NCBI RefSeq assembly: GCF_030811455.1
Contig: NZ_JAUSQU010000001.1
Coordinates: 6,324,001 to 6,388,000 of the forward strand
Reading direction: 5' to 3'
Origin: Streptosporangium lutulentum
Lineage (GTDB): Bacteria > Actinomycetota > Actinomycetes > Streptosporangiales > Streptosporangiaceae
Length of the DNA stretch: 64,000 nucleotides
In this document: positions 27,419-36,404 of the stretch, piece by piece
Numbering within the stretch: position 1 is the first letter of the stretch
How the letters are laid out: each line of letters opens with the position of its first letter
Position numbers and translations under genes: made by a program
The notes under the pieces: generated by a model
Databases searched by the model: none
Told to the model about the DNA's origin: nothing
Seen by the model: the letters and a program-made list of their open reading frames with translations, nothing else

Positions 27419-28120
27419 TCAGCGCGCTCCGGGTAGCTCGGCCAGCGCGATCTCACCACTGGAGGCGTAGGCGACGACGGTCGGCGAGATCGAGCTGTCC
27501 ACGATCACCGTGACGCGACCGGTCGATCCGCTGCTGCCCGGTGTCCCGACCTGGTCGACCAGGGCGCTCTCGGCCAGCACCCTGCTCTGCGCGGTCGAGG
27601 TGCCGCCCCGGCTGGGCACGTAGACGATCTGGACCCGGTCGCCCCTCTCCAGGGTGCCCGGCGACTGGCCGGGTTTGAGCGACAGGCCGACCTGCGCCTT
27701 CCCCGGGCCCAGCTCCCTGCTGGAGGAGACCACCATCTCCCTGGTGAGCAGGGTTCCGGGGATGAGGGTGACCCGGGCGAAATTCTCGGCGACGCGGGCG
27801 CGGTCGGCCCAGGCGACGTAACCGATGCCGGTGTCGGCGATCTGGACCTCCCTCATCACCGCCTCGGTGAAGGGCTGGCCCGCGCCGACCTGCCGGGTGA
27901 TTCCGATCGCGGAGACACGGTCTCCACTGCGCAGGACCAGCAGGGTGGTGGCGAGGGCGCCGCCCAGAATGAGCAGAACGGCTAGGGCGGCGAGCGCGGG
28001 TTTGCGCTCGCGCGGGGGCACGGGAAGTTTGCGCGACGCAGGCCCTGAAAGGGTGCCCGCCGACATTTGCCTGTCGGCGTTCACCGGGACACGGCCCGTT
28101 GGCTTCTCACTGGTCCTCAT
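27419..28120 (-). CDS. CpaB/RcpC-like SAF-domain pilus protein
   Basis: A 233-residue protein with one membrane helix (41-63), an SAF domain (residues about 68-130, ITRQVGAGQPFTEAVMREV...IPGTLLTREMV) and a RcpC-like beta domain (LKPGQSPGTLERGDRVQIVYVP). CpaB proteins support the Tad channel at the wall side. It is the first gene of the Tad operon, reading away from the EssC-like gene across an 860-base gap. ATG 28147 is a possible longer start. Confidence 0.88.
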   Translation of the reverse strand: MRTSEKPTGRVPVNADRQMSAGTLSGPASRKLPVPPRERKPALAALAVLLILGGALATTLLVLRSGDRVSAIGITRQVGAGQPFTEAVMREVQIADTGIGYVAWADRARVAENFARVTLIPGTLLTREMVVSSSRELGPGKAQVGLSLKPGQSPGTLERGDRVQIVYVPSRGGTSTAQSRVLAESALVDQVGTPGSSGSTGRVTVIVDSSISPTVVAYASSGEIALAELPGAR

Positions 28121-28979
28121 GGGTAGGGGGACTCCCAGAGTGATCATAAATATGGGGACTACTGGTCGAATTTACGCCATTATGCGCACCATGCCGACGA
28201 GCTGCCGGACAAAAGCCAGTACCCATGCTCGTTTGATAGGAACACGTCTGTCAACGTCGCTTCAGAAGAACATGACGTTTTGGCTAGATGACAGGATACT
28301 TATCTGGGTGATAAGGACTGTTATTAACTCTCACAACAGTCGTCACACCATTTACACGCGTCATTTCGGATCGGGCTTCGACCTCGCTCCCTTCTCCCCC
28401 GCCAGGCGCGCACTTCCCATACGATTTCAATGCGCCTCTCATCGCCCCGAACTCGCTCAAACGCGCCGCCTCGAAGGCATGACCACGTCGTTCAGGTGCC
28501 GAGCGCCGGATACGGGACGTATCAGACCCCCCACCGCGACAGTCGAGCGCCCGCGACGCGGGGTCGCCGGACGCGTCGCCGCCGCACCGGCGACGGGAAG
28601 GGTCCTCGGTAGCCCGCGTCGCGCGGCGACCGGACGGGCCACGGCGACCTCCGAGGTGACCTCCGAGGTCAGCGCGTACGCCGGGCTCCCGGAGGAGAGG
28701 ACCGGCGAGCTCCGGGCCAGGATCCGCACCCGGAGGAGGCCCACCTCTCGGGGGAGTTTTCCACAGCCTCGTACGGCGAAGCCCCCGCTGGTCAGAAGCA
28801 TTGAAATCATCAAATGCCCATCTAGACCGGCATAATCGCCCAACACCGCCCGACAGTTGTCCACAGGCTGGGACGTTTTCCACATAGCAGGCGGTGACTC
28901 ATCGCATTGCCGCAAACAACCTCTCCAGAGCCGCCCGCACTATGTACCTTGGATCGGGGGCCTGACCCGAGGAGCGGCG
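28121..28979. other. Long divergent control region between the Tad operon and the EssC-like gene
   Basis: 859 bases without a supported gene. The Tad-side part (28140-28350) is AT-rich and contains the inverted repeat CTTATC-TGGGT-GATAAG (28299-28315). Bases 28380-28740 are GC-rich, with a direct repeat gacctccgaggt (28649-28672 area). The EssC-side part holds three TT(G/T)TCCACA boxes. GGAG ten bases before ATG 28980 is the ribosome site of the EssC-like gene. Two promoters are expected but no consensus pair stood out. Confidence 0.6.
28757..28884 (+). promoter_or_regulatory. Three DnaA-box-like sites
   Basis: TTTTCCACA at 28757-28765, TTGTCCACA at 28857-28865 and TTTTCCACA at 28876-28884, all in the same direction. 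TTGTCCACA equals the high-GC actinobacterial DnaA box. No dnaA/dnaN neighbours, so an origin is unlikely; a DnaA-responsive promoter is possible. Confidence 0.35.
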
Positions 28980-31900
28980 ATGCGGATCATGCTCACCGTG
29001 CTCAGCGAGCACACCGACCGCGATGTCGTGGTCGAAGGCGACGAAACGACCACGGTGGCGCGGCTCGCGGAGGCACTCGCCGGGCAGGCGGGTGAGCGGC
29101 CGACCAACGTGGTCCGCCTGACCCGCAGCAAGGCCCCCTACGGGCTGGGCCGCGACTCCCCCGCCGCCGAACCCCCCACCCTCTGGCTGGGCGGCCGGCC
29201 CCTGCCCCCCACCGCGCCCGCGCTGGGCCTGCTCCGTGACGGCGACCTCGTCACCCTCGAACGCGCCCTCGCCGGGGTCACCCTCACCGAGGAACCCGGC
29301 GGCATCGTGGAGATCCGGGTGATCGGCGGTCCCGCCGCCGGTTCCGTGCACCGCCTCAGCCTCGGCGTCCACACCATCGGCTCGGACCCGGCCTGTGCGG
29401 TGTCCGTCCCCGACCCCCTGCTGTCCGGCGAGGCGGCCGTGGTGCGGCTCACCCCCGACGCCATCACCGTGGAGCCCGCCGAGGGAGGCGGGCAGTACGC
29501 GCAGCGCGCCCCCCGCCTGGACCGCGACCCGCTGGAACGCGCCGAGCCGTGGCCCGAGCACGCCCTGCTGACCTGCGGCGCGACCGTGCTGACCCTCAAG
29601 ACCGTCGAACCGCCCGACGCCCACCTGGACGCCCAGTCCGACGGCGGGCTCGCCTACAACCGGCCGCCCAGGTTCCGGCCGCCGGGAGGCGGGCGGCGCT
29701 TCGAGGTCCCGGCCGAGCCCAAACGCGCCGAGACCATGCGGCTGCAACTGCTGACGGCGTTCCTGCCCGCCGGGCTGGGGGTGGCCATGGCCTGGGCCTT
29801 CCAGATCTGGTACTTCCTGCTGTTCGCGCTGATGACCCCGATGATCGTGATCGGCCAGTGGTGGAGCGACAGGCGGCACGGCCGCAAGCAGTACCGCCAG
29901 CAGATCAAGCGGTACAGGGAGCGGCTGAAGGCCTTCGAGGCCACCGTGGAGCAGGCCCGCGCCGACGACGAGACCGCCCGCCGTACCGCGGCGCCCGACC
30001 CCGCCGAGGTGCTGCTCACCGCGACCGGCCCGCGGCGGCGGCTGTGGGAGCGGCGCGACCACGACCCCGACGCGCTGCGGCTGCGGGTCGGCCTCGCCGA
30101 CCTCCCCGCCGACCTGGAGTTCGTCCCCGAACGCGCCGCCCCGATCGAGACCCCGATGCCCGACCCTCCCACCTGCCACGCGGTGCCGGTGGCCCTGGCC
30201 ATGCGCCGCCTGGGCGTCGCCGGCCTGACCGGCCCCCGGGAGACGACGGCCGGGCTGGCCCGCTGGCTGGTCGGTCAGGCCGCCACCCTGCACAGCCCGC
30301 GTGACCTGGCGATCGTCGTGCTCTCCGCGCACGGCGACGGCGAAGAACGCTGGAGCTGGGTCCGCTGGCTTCCGCACTGCGCCCCGCGCGGCGGCGAAGA
30401 CTGCGTGGTCCTGGTCGGCGCCGACCCCGAGGCCGCGGCCCGCAGGGTGAGCGAGCTGGCCACGCTGATAGAGGAGCGTCTCGACGAGAACGACGGCTCG
30501 GTGAGCTCGGCGATGAGGCCGGCCCGGATCCCGTCCGGCTGGAGCGACCTCGGCGGCGCGGAGCAACCGCTGGCCGCCCCCGTCTACGACGAGCGCCCGT
30601 ACGACGTGCTGGTCGTCCTGGACGGCGCCCAGGTCCTGCGCGCGCTGCCCGGCATGCCGCAGGTGCTCCGCCAGGGCCCCCGTGCGGGCGTCTACACCCT
30701 GGCCGTCGACGGCGACCAGCGGCTGCTGCCCGAGGAGTGCGCCACCGTGGCCGCGGTGACCGCGGACGGCACGGTCCGGCTGCGCGGCGGCGGCCTGGAC
30801 GACCTCGGCGAGATCCTGGCCGACCAGGTGTCGGCCTCCTGGTGCGACCGGCTCGCCCGCTCCCTGGCCCCGATCCGCGACGTCAGCAGGGACGACTCGA
30901 ACCTGGCCCTGCCCGGGTCCGCACGGCTGCTGGACCTGCTGGAGCTGCCCGCGATCTCGGGGACGGCCCTCGCCGGACGCTGGGGCCGCGGCACCGAGGC
31001 CGTGGTGGGAGTCGGCCCCGAAGGGGCGTTCTCCGTCGACCTGCGCCGGGACGGACCGCACGCGCTCATCGCGGGCACCACCGGCGCGGGCAAGTCCGAA
31101 CTGCTGCAGACCCTGATCTGCTCGCTGGCGGTGACCAACCGGCCCGACGAGATGACGTTCGTGCTGATCGACTACAAGGGCGGGGCCGCGTTCAAGGAGT
31201 GCGTACGGCTCCCGCACACGGTCGGCATGGTCAGCGACCTCGACGGCCATCTGACCCAGCGGGCCCTGGCCTCCCTGGCCGCCGAGATCCGCCGCAGGGA
31301 GCGCCTGCTGCTGTCCGCCGGCGCGAAGGACATCGAGGACTACCACGAGCTCCGCGACGCCCGGACGGCCCGCGCCTCCCGCGACCTGCTCGTCGCCGGC
31401 GGCGGGCCCTCGGTCAGGTCCCTGCGCGGACGTTCGGAGCCACCGCCCGCGCTGCCCCGGCTGGTGCTGGTCATCGACGAGTTCGCGGCCATGGTCAGCG
31501 AGCTGCCCGACTTCATGACCGGGCTGGTCGACATCGCCAGACGCGGCCGGTCGCTCGGCATCCACCTCATCCTCGCCACCCAGAGACCCGGCGGCGTGGT
31601 GACCGCCGACATCCAGGCCAACACCTCGCTGCGGATCGCGCTACGGGTCACCGAGGCCTCCGAGTCCGCCGACGTCATCGACCGTCCCGACGCCGCGCAC
31701 ATCTCCAAATCCACGCCCGGCAGGTGCTACGTGAAATCCGGCGCGGGCGGGGCGACGGCCGTGCAGACCGCCAGGATCGGCGGGCGGAGCCCCGGCGCCT
31801 CCAGCGAGGTCAGGGTCCGCGTGACGGAGCTCGGCTGGCGGGCTCTGGGCCATCCGCTGTCCGCGCCCGACCCGGCCCTCGACGGATCCCCTGTCACCGA

Positions 31901-33545
31901 CCTGTCCATCCTCACCGACGCCCTGGTCGACGCCGCCCGCATCGCGGGGATCCCCGAGCAGCCGAGTCCCTGGCTGCCGCCGCTCGCCGACCTCGTCGTC
32001 ACCCCCGCGTTCCCGGACCTGTCCGGCGACGCGCTGCCGTACCGCGCGGGGGTCGAGGAGGTGCCGCCGCTCGCGTTCGGAATCACCGACCTGCCGTGGG
32101 CGCAGGACCGCCGGGCGCTGGAGCTGGACCTCGCCCACGGGGGGCACCTGCTCCTCGCGGGCGCCTCGCGGAGCGGGCGGTCCACCGCCCTGCGCACGCT
32201 GGCGGGGGCGATCGCCGCCGGCGCCTCCCCCGACGACGTGCACGTGCACGCGATCGACTGCGGTTCGGGGGCCCTGCTGCCGCTGATGGCGATGCCGCAC
32301 TGCGGGGCGGTGGTGACCCGCGACCAGCTCGACCGGGTGGAGCGGCTGCTGACGCGGCTCCGCGCCGAGATCGGGCGGCGGCAGCAGCTCCTCGCCGAGG
32401 CCGGATACGCGTCGCTGGCCGAGCTGCGCGCCGTCCAGGGAGGGCCGCGGCTGCCGTGGCTGGTCCTGATGCTCGACCGGTGGGAGGGATTCGTCGCCGC
32501 GTTCGAGGGCTACGACTACGGGCGGCTGATCGAGTCGCTCATGCAGCTGCTCAGGGAGGGCCCGGCGGTCGGGCTGCGGGCCGTGGTGACCGGCGACCGG
32601 TCCGCGCTGATCGGGCAGATCTCCACGGTCTTCGACGACCGGCTGATCCTCCGGCTGGCCGATCCAGCCGACTACGGCCTGGCCGGGCTGCCCGTCAAGG
32701 ACCTGCCCGCCTCGCTCGCCCCCGGCCGCGCGCTGTCCATCGGCGAGCACGGCATCACCGAGAACCAGATCGCCCTGCTCTGCGACGACCCCTCGGGACC
32801 AGCCCAGGTCGCCGCGCTCCAGGCGCTGGCCCGGGCGGCCCGCGAGATCACCGCGGAGCCCCCGATGCGGGTGGACGCGCTGCCCATGCGCATCACCGTG
32901 GCCCAGACGCTGGATCTGGCGCCCTCCTTCAAGCCGCCGTCCCCGCTGTGGGCGCTGCTCGGCGCCGGAGGCGACTCACTGACCCCGCTCGGCGTCGACC
33001 TGCTCGCCCACGGCCCCGGCGCGGTCATCGCGGGCCCGCCCAGGTCCGGCCGGTCCTCGGCCCTGCTGACCGCCACCCAGTCCCTGCTCTCCCGCGGCAT
33101 CCCCACGGTCCTCGTCACCCCCCGCCGCAGCCCGCTGTGCACGCTGGTGGACGCGCCGGGCGTGCTGGCCGTGCTCGACGCGAACGGCGACCTGAACGAG
33201 GCCGTCGCCGGGCAGGAACGCTACGTCGTGATCGTCGACGACGCCGAGCTGATCGTCGCCGATTCGTCCCTCGGCATGGCCCTGGAGCAGGTGCTGCGCA
33301 CCGGCAGGGACGGCGAGCACGGCCTCATCGTCGGCGGCAGCACCGGCGATCTCGCCACCGCCTACCGCGGCTTCGTCGCCGAGGCCCGCAAGGCCCGCAC
33401 GGGCCTGCTCCTGTCGATCCAGAGTCCCGCCGACGGCGACCTGTTCACCGTCCGGCTGCCTCGCGGCGCGGTCGGCGGCCCGCCCGGCCGCGGCCTGCTG
33501 GTCACCCTGGGCTCGGTGGTCCCCATCCAGACCGCCATCACCTGA
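28980..33545 (+). CDS. EssC/EccC-type FtsK-SpoIIIE secretion ATPase with FHA-like N-terminus
   Basis: A 1521-residue motor of the type VII secretion class. Residues 1-95 resemble a ubiquitin-like fold (MRIMLTVL..., LWLGGRPLPP). Residues 109-195 look like an FHA domain (VHTIGSDPACAVSVPD). Two helices lie at about 251-295. Three FtsK/SpoIIIE ATPase domains follow: P-loop 1 GTTGAGKS at 699 with Walker B LVLVIDEF near 828; P-loop 2 GASRSGRS at 1061; P-loop 3 GPPRSGRS at 1352, the last two with Arg for the catalytic Lys. FHA-plus-ATPase order is like Firmicutes EssC rather than mycobacterial EccC. It converges on a WXG100 gene, its likely substrate; other secretion components are not in the window. 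Confidence 0.9.
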   Translation: MRIMLTVLSEHTDRDVVVEGDETTTVARLAEALAGQAGERPTNVVRLTRSKAPYGLGRDSPAAEPPTLWLGGRPLPPTAPALGLLRDGDLVTLERALAGVTLTEEPGGIVEIRVIGGPAAGSVHRLSLGVHTIGSDPACAVSVPDPLLSGEAAVVRLTPDAITVEPAEGGGQYAQRAPRLDRDPLERAEPWPEHALLTCGATVLTLKTVEPPDAHLDAQSDGGLAYNRPPRFRPPGGGRRFEVPAEPKRAETMRLQLLTAFLPAGLGVAMAWAFQIWYFLLFALMTPMIVIGQWWSDRRHGRKQYRQQIKRYRERLKAFEATVEQARADDETARRTAAPDPAEVLLTATGPRRRLWERRDHDPDALRLRVGLADLPADLEFVPERAAPIETPMPDPPTCHAVPVALAMRRLGVAGLTGPRETTAGLARWLVGQAATLHSPRDLAIVVLSAHGDGEERWSWVRWLPHCAPRGGEDCVVLVGADPEAAARRVSELATLIEERLDENDGSVSSAMRPARIPSGWSDLGGAEQPLAAPVYDERPYDVLVVLDGAQVLRALPGMPQVLRQGPRAGVYTLAVDGDQRLLPEECATVAAVTADGTVRLRGGGLDDLGEILADQVSASWCDRLARSLAPIRDVSRDDSNLALPGSARLLDLLELPAISGTALAGRWGRGTEAVVGVGPEGAFSVDLRRDGPHALIAGTTGAGKSELLQTLICSLAVTNRPDEMTFVLIDYKGGAAFKECVRLPHTVGMVSDLDGHLTQRALASLAAEIRRRERLLLSAGAKDIEDYHELRDARTARASRDLLVAGGGPSVRSLRGRSEPPPALPRLVLVIDEFAAMVSELPDFMTGLVDIARRGRSLGIHLILATQRPGGVVTADIQANTSLRIALRVTEASESADVIDRPDAAHISKSTPGRCYVKSGAGGATAVQTARIGGRSPGASSEVRVRVTELGWRALGHPLSAPDPALDGSPVTDLSILTDALVDAARIAGIPEQPSPWLPPLADLVVTPAFPDLSGDALPYRAGVEEVPPLAFGITDLPWAQDRRALELDLAHGGHLLLAGASRSGRSTALRTLAGAIAAGASPDDVHVHAIDCGSGALLPLMAMPHCGAVVTRDQLDRVERLLTRLRAEIGRRQQLLAEAGYASLAELRAVQGGPRLPWLVLMLDRWEGFVAAFEGYDYGRLIESLMQLLREGPAVGLRAVVTGDRSALIGQISTVFDDRLILRLADPADYGLAGLPVKDLPASLAPGRALSIGEHGITENQIALLCDDPSGPAQVAALQALARAAREITAEPPMRVDALPMRITVAQTLDLAPSFKPPSPLWALLGAGGDSLTPLGVDLLAHGPGAVIAGPPRSGRSSALLTATQSLLSRGIPTVLVTPRRSPLCTLVDAPGVLAVLDANGDLNEAVAGQERYVVIVDDAELIVADSSLGMALEQVLRTGRDGEHGLIVGGSTGDLATAYRGFVAEARKARTGLLLSIQSPADGDLFTVRLPRGAVGGPPGRGLLVTLGSVVPIQTAIT

Positions 33546-33565
33546 CGGGGCACTCGCCCACGAAC

Positions 33566-33660
33566 GCCCGGCCCGGTCCGTGGGCCGACCGATCCCCGGC
33601 CCGATCCGTAGGCCGACCGACGCCAGGCCCGGTCCGTGAGCCGACCGACGCCCGACCCCT
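33566..33660. repeat. 28-bp tandem repeat, about 3.3 copies
   Basis: Units at 33566-33593, 33594-33621 and 33622-33649 share ggcccg(g/a)tccgt(g/a)(g/a)gccgaccga, followed by a partial copy. They directly abut each other without spacers, so this is not a CRISPR array. They lie between the EssC-like stop and a terminator. Confidence 0.85.
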
Positions 33661-33671
33661 GGAAACCGGCG

Positions 33672-33701
33672 AACGCCCCGGCCCTCAAGGGCCGGGGCGT
33701 T
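33672..33701. terminator. Bidirectional terminator hairpin
   Basis: A perfect 14-bp stem, AACGCCCCGGCCCT and AGGGCCGGGGCGTT, with a two-base CA gap, ending in a short T/C stretch. It separates the convergent EssC-like and WXG100 genes. Confidence 0.88.
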
Positions 33702-33726
33702 CTGGCGGATCAGCCGGTTCGTGCGC

Positions 33727-33999
33727 CTAACGCGTGGCGGACTCGATGTTTCCTCGGTAGGTGTTGATGACCCGGGAAGCCTCGGCGAGCTCCTCGGACA
33801 TACGCTGGAAAGCCGCGCGGTAGTTCTGCCAGGCCTCGCTGAAACGCTGGGCGCCCGGGCCGGTCCAGGCGGTGCCGACCTTTGCGGCCTCCCGATCGAG
33901 GGCGGCCATTGTGGCCCTCACCTGGTCCGCCTGCTGGGTGAACTGGGTGGCCATCTGCTGCATTTCCGCGGGATTGCCGCCGAGCAAGTTCTGGCTCAT
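33727..33999 (-). CDS. WXG100 (ESAT-6-like) protein
   Basis: A 90-residue helical hairpin protein with W45-T-G47 at the turn and the expected amphipathic helices (MQQMATQFTQQADQVRATMAAL; FSEAWQNYRAAFQRMSEELAEASRVINTY). WXG100 proteins are substrates of type VII systems and usually act as dimers. AAGGAG sits before ATG 33999; in-frame codons upstream are not needed. Only one such gene is present, so it may form a homodimer. The C-terminal YxxxD/E signal is weak: YRGNIES is the nearest match. Its transcription runs toward the EssC-like gene. Confidence 0.92.
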   Translation of the reverse strand: MSQNLLGGNPAEMQQMATQFTQQADQVRATMAALDREAAKVGTAWTGPGAQRFSEAWQNYRAAFQRMSEELAEASRVINTYRGNIESATR

Positions 34000-34359
34000 G
34001 CCCGTCTCCTTCGGGATCGGTGTCGAGGGGTCACCAAACGAAATCACGATAGGGGAGTGGATCACAATGATTTCGACGTTATACCGAGCGGATATGGACC
34101 TTCTCGCACACGCGGACGGGCTGGTTCGCCTCTTTATCTTGAATTTTCGCGATGCGGGGAGTTATTAATCCGGCCCCTCCGGTCCCGTCGTGGACGCCGG
34201 ACCGCTCCGGGGCCTTTCAGCCGGTGGCGCGGGCCCTGACGGGCGAAGACCCGGGAGAACTTCCGAGGACCCAGAGGGACTTCGCGATCAGAAGACGCTT
34301 ACACTCCGTTGAAGGCCCGCCAGCCCCCTGTTCGCACGTATATGAAGGGAACGACGTCG
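34000..34359. other. Divergent region between WXG100 and acyl-CoA carboxylase alpha
   Basis: 360 bases without a supported gene. The left 150 bases are AT-rich and should hold the WXG100 promoter. The right part is GC-rich up to AAGGGA at about 34345, the best ribosome site for the carboxylase gene. No operator or hairpin stood out. Confidence 0.5.
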
Positions 34360-36108
34360 GTGCAGAAGGTCATGATCGCCAACCGTGGCGAGATCGCCGT
34401 GCGGATCGCGCGCGCATGCAAGGACGCGGGGCTGGCCAGCGTCGCCGTCTACGCCGACCAGGACCTCGACGCGCTTCACGTCAGGGTCGCCGACGAGGCG
34501 CACGCGCTCGGCGGCCAGACCCCGGCCGAGACCTACCTCGACATCGGCAAGCTGTTGCGGGTCGCCGCCGACACCGGGGCCGACGCCGTCCACCCCGGCT
34601 ACGGCTTCCTGGCCGAGAACGCGGACTTCGCCCGGGCGGTGATCGACGCCGGCCTGACCTGGATCGGCCCGCCGCCCTCCGCGATCACCGCGCTCGGCGA
34701 CAAGGTGCAGGCCAGGCACATCGCGCAGAAGGTCGGCGCCCCGCTGGTCGCCGGCACCAAGGACCCCGTCTCCGGGGCCGAGGAGGTCGTCGCGTTCGCC
34801 AGGGAGAACGGGCTGCCGATCGCGATCAAGGCGGCGTACGGCGGCGGCGGGCGCGGCCTGAAGGTGGCCCGCACGCTGGAGGAGATCCCCGGCCTCTACG
34901 ACAGCGCGGTCCGCGAGGCCGTCACCGCGTTCGGCCGGGGTGAGTGCTTCGTCGAGCGTTACCTGGACCGGCCCCGGCACGTGGAGACCCAGTGCCTGGC
35001 CGACTCCCACGGCAACGTGGTCGTCGTCAGCACCCGTGACTGCTCGCTCCAGCGCCGCCACCAGAAGCTGGTCGAGGAGGCTCCGGCGCCGTTCCTGTCC
35101 GCCGAGCAGCTCGACCTTCTCTCCACGAGTTCCAAGGCGATCCTGCGCGAGGCCGGTTACGTCGGCGCGGGCACGTGCGAGTTCCTCGTGGGCCAGGACG
35201 GCACGATCTCCTTCCTGGAGGTCAACACCCGCCTGCAGGTCGAGCACCCGGTGACCGAGGAGGTCGCCGGAGTCGACCTGGTGCGGGAGATGTTCCGGAT
35301 CGCCGACGGCGAGGAACTGGGGTACGACGACCCCGAGGCGCGCGGCCACTCGATCGAGTTCCGGATCAACGCCGAGGACGCCGGCCGCGGTTTCCTGCCC
35401 GCCCCGGGCACCATCACCGCCATGCGCACCCCGTCCGGGCCGGGGGTCCGTCTGGACTCCGGCTACGAGGCCGGCATGACCGTGCCGGGCGCCTTCGACT
35501 CGCTGGTCGCCAAGCTGATCGTCACCGGCGCCACCCGGCGCGAGGCCCTGCAGCGCGCCGCCCGCGCGCTGGCCGAGTTCGACATCGACGGCATGCCCAC
35601 CGTGCTGCCCTTCCACCGGGCGGTGGTGGCCGACCCGGCGTTCGCAAGCGAGCCGTTCTCCGTGCACACCCGGTGGATCGAGACGGAGTTCGACAACACG
35701 ATCCCGCCGTATGACGGGGAGATCGGCGACGCGCGGGAACCCGGCGAGCGCGAGCGGGTGACGGTCGAGGTGGGCGGCAAGCGGCTGGAGGTCGTGCTGC
35801 CCGCCGGATTCGCCACCGCCGGACCGGCCCGCACCGGTGCGCGGCCGCCCAGGCGCGGCGGCGGCGCGGCCGGCAAGAAGGCCGCCTCCGGCGACAGCCT
35901 GATCAGCCCGATGCAGGGCACCATCGTCAAGGTCGTGGCCACCGACGGCGACACCGTCGCCGTCGGCGACACCGTCGTGGTGCTGGAGGCGATGAAGATG
36001 GAACAACCCCTCACCGCCCACAAGGCCGGCACCGTCACCGGCCTGGCGGCCACCACGGGCCAGACCGTCACCGCGGGCGCGACGATCTGCGACATCAAGG
36101 ACGCCTGA
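34360..36108 (+). CDS. accA: Acyl-CoA carboxylase alpha subunit (biotin carboxylase and BCCP)
   Basis: Carboxylates biotin with ATP and bicarbonate and carries it to the carboxyltransferase. The biotin carboxylase part starts [20 protein letters not shown] and has GYGFLAEN, the ATP loop [13 protein letters not shown] and the catalytic block [15 protein letters not shown] basic, Ala-rich linker ([16 protein letters not shown]) leads to the biotinyl domain, with Lys546 in EAMKMEQ. At 582 residues it is normal for actinobacterial AccA. GTG 34360 behind AAGGGA was preferred to ATG 34342, which has no ribosome site. Partner of accD/accE at 8.3 kb, so the complex is encoded in two places. Confidence 0.95.
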   Translation: MQKVMIANRGEIAVRIARACKDAGLASVAVYADQDLDALHVRVADEAHALGGQTPAETYLDIGKLLRVAADTGADAVHPGYGFLAENADFARAVIDAGLTWIGPPPSAITALGDKVQARHIAQKVGAPLVAGTKDPVSGAEEVVAFARENGLPIAIKAAYGGGGRGLKVARTLEEIPGLYDSAVREAVTAFGRGECFVERYLDRPRHVETQCLADSHGNVVVVSTRDCSLQRRHQKLVEEAPAPFLSAEQLDLLSTSSKAILREAGYVGAGTCEFLVGQDGTISFLEVNTRLQVEHPVTEEVAGVDLVREMFRIADGEELGYDDPEARGHSIEFRINAEDAGRGFLPAPGTITAMRTPSGPGVRLDSGYEAGMTVPGAFDSLVAKLIVTGATRREALQRAARALAEFDIDGMPTVLPFHRAVVADPAFASEPFSVHTRWIETEFDNTIPPYDGEIGDAREPGERERVTVEVGGKRLEVVLPAGFATAGPARTGARPPRRGGGAAGKKAASGDSLISPMQGTIVKVVATDGDTVAVGDTVVVLEAMKMEQPLTAHKAGTVTGLAATTGQTVTAGATICDIKDA

Positions 36109-36152
36109 CCGATCAAGGACATCTGATCGCGGCCCGAACGCTCCAGCGCGAT

Positions 36153-36180
36153 CACGGGAACGGCGGCACGCCGTCCCGTG
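36153..36180 (+). terminator. Terminator hairpin after accA
   Basis: CACGGGAACGGCG pairs with CGCCGTCCCGTG (12 bp with one bulged A) around a GCA loop, 45 bases after the accA stop. Confidence 0.7.
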
Positions 36181-36253
36181 GTCCTTCTCGACGGGATTCC
36201 CCCACGTCGGCCCGAAGATCGACGGGTGTTCCCGCCGACACGGGGAACCGATG

Positions 36254-36281
36254 TTGACGCTATGTATAGAGTGGGTATACC
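36254..36281 (+). promoter_or_regulatory. Vegetative-type promoter
   Basis: TTGACG (36254-36259) and TATACC (36276-36281) are 16 bases apart, close to the housekeeping sigma consensus. Transcription would start about 36288 and give a leader of about 115 bases before GTG 36405, where AAGGAGG is the ribosome site. Confidence 0.65.
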
Positions 36282-36404
36282 AGCAGTACAGAAGTCTGAC
36301 GACGATCTCGATGCCACAGGCGGCCTTGAAGGGGATACGGTCAAGTCGTAGGGAACTCTGACGTCCACTCATTCGTCTATTCAGGACGAAGGAGGCTTTC
36401 TGCC

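Noticed and set aside
28284-28883. 199-codon minus-strand frame in the Tad/EssC gap
   Set aside because: No domain, Arg/Gly-rich composition, no ribosome site; read as random open frame in GC-rich DNA.
28757-28884. Chromosomal origin of replication
   Set aside because: Only three DnaA-like boxes and no dnaA, dnaN, recF or rpmH genes nearby.
28899-31565. 888-codon open frame opposite the EssC-like gene
   Set aside because: Shadow frame; the plus strand encodes clear ATPase motifs.
33566-33660. CRISPR array
   Set aside because: 28-bp units abut directly without unique spacers, and no cas genes are seen.
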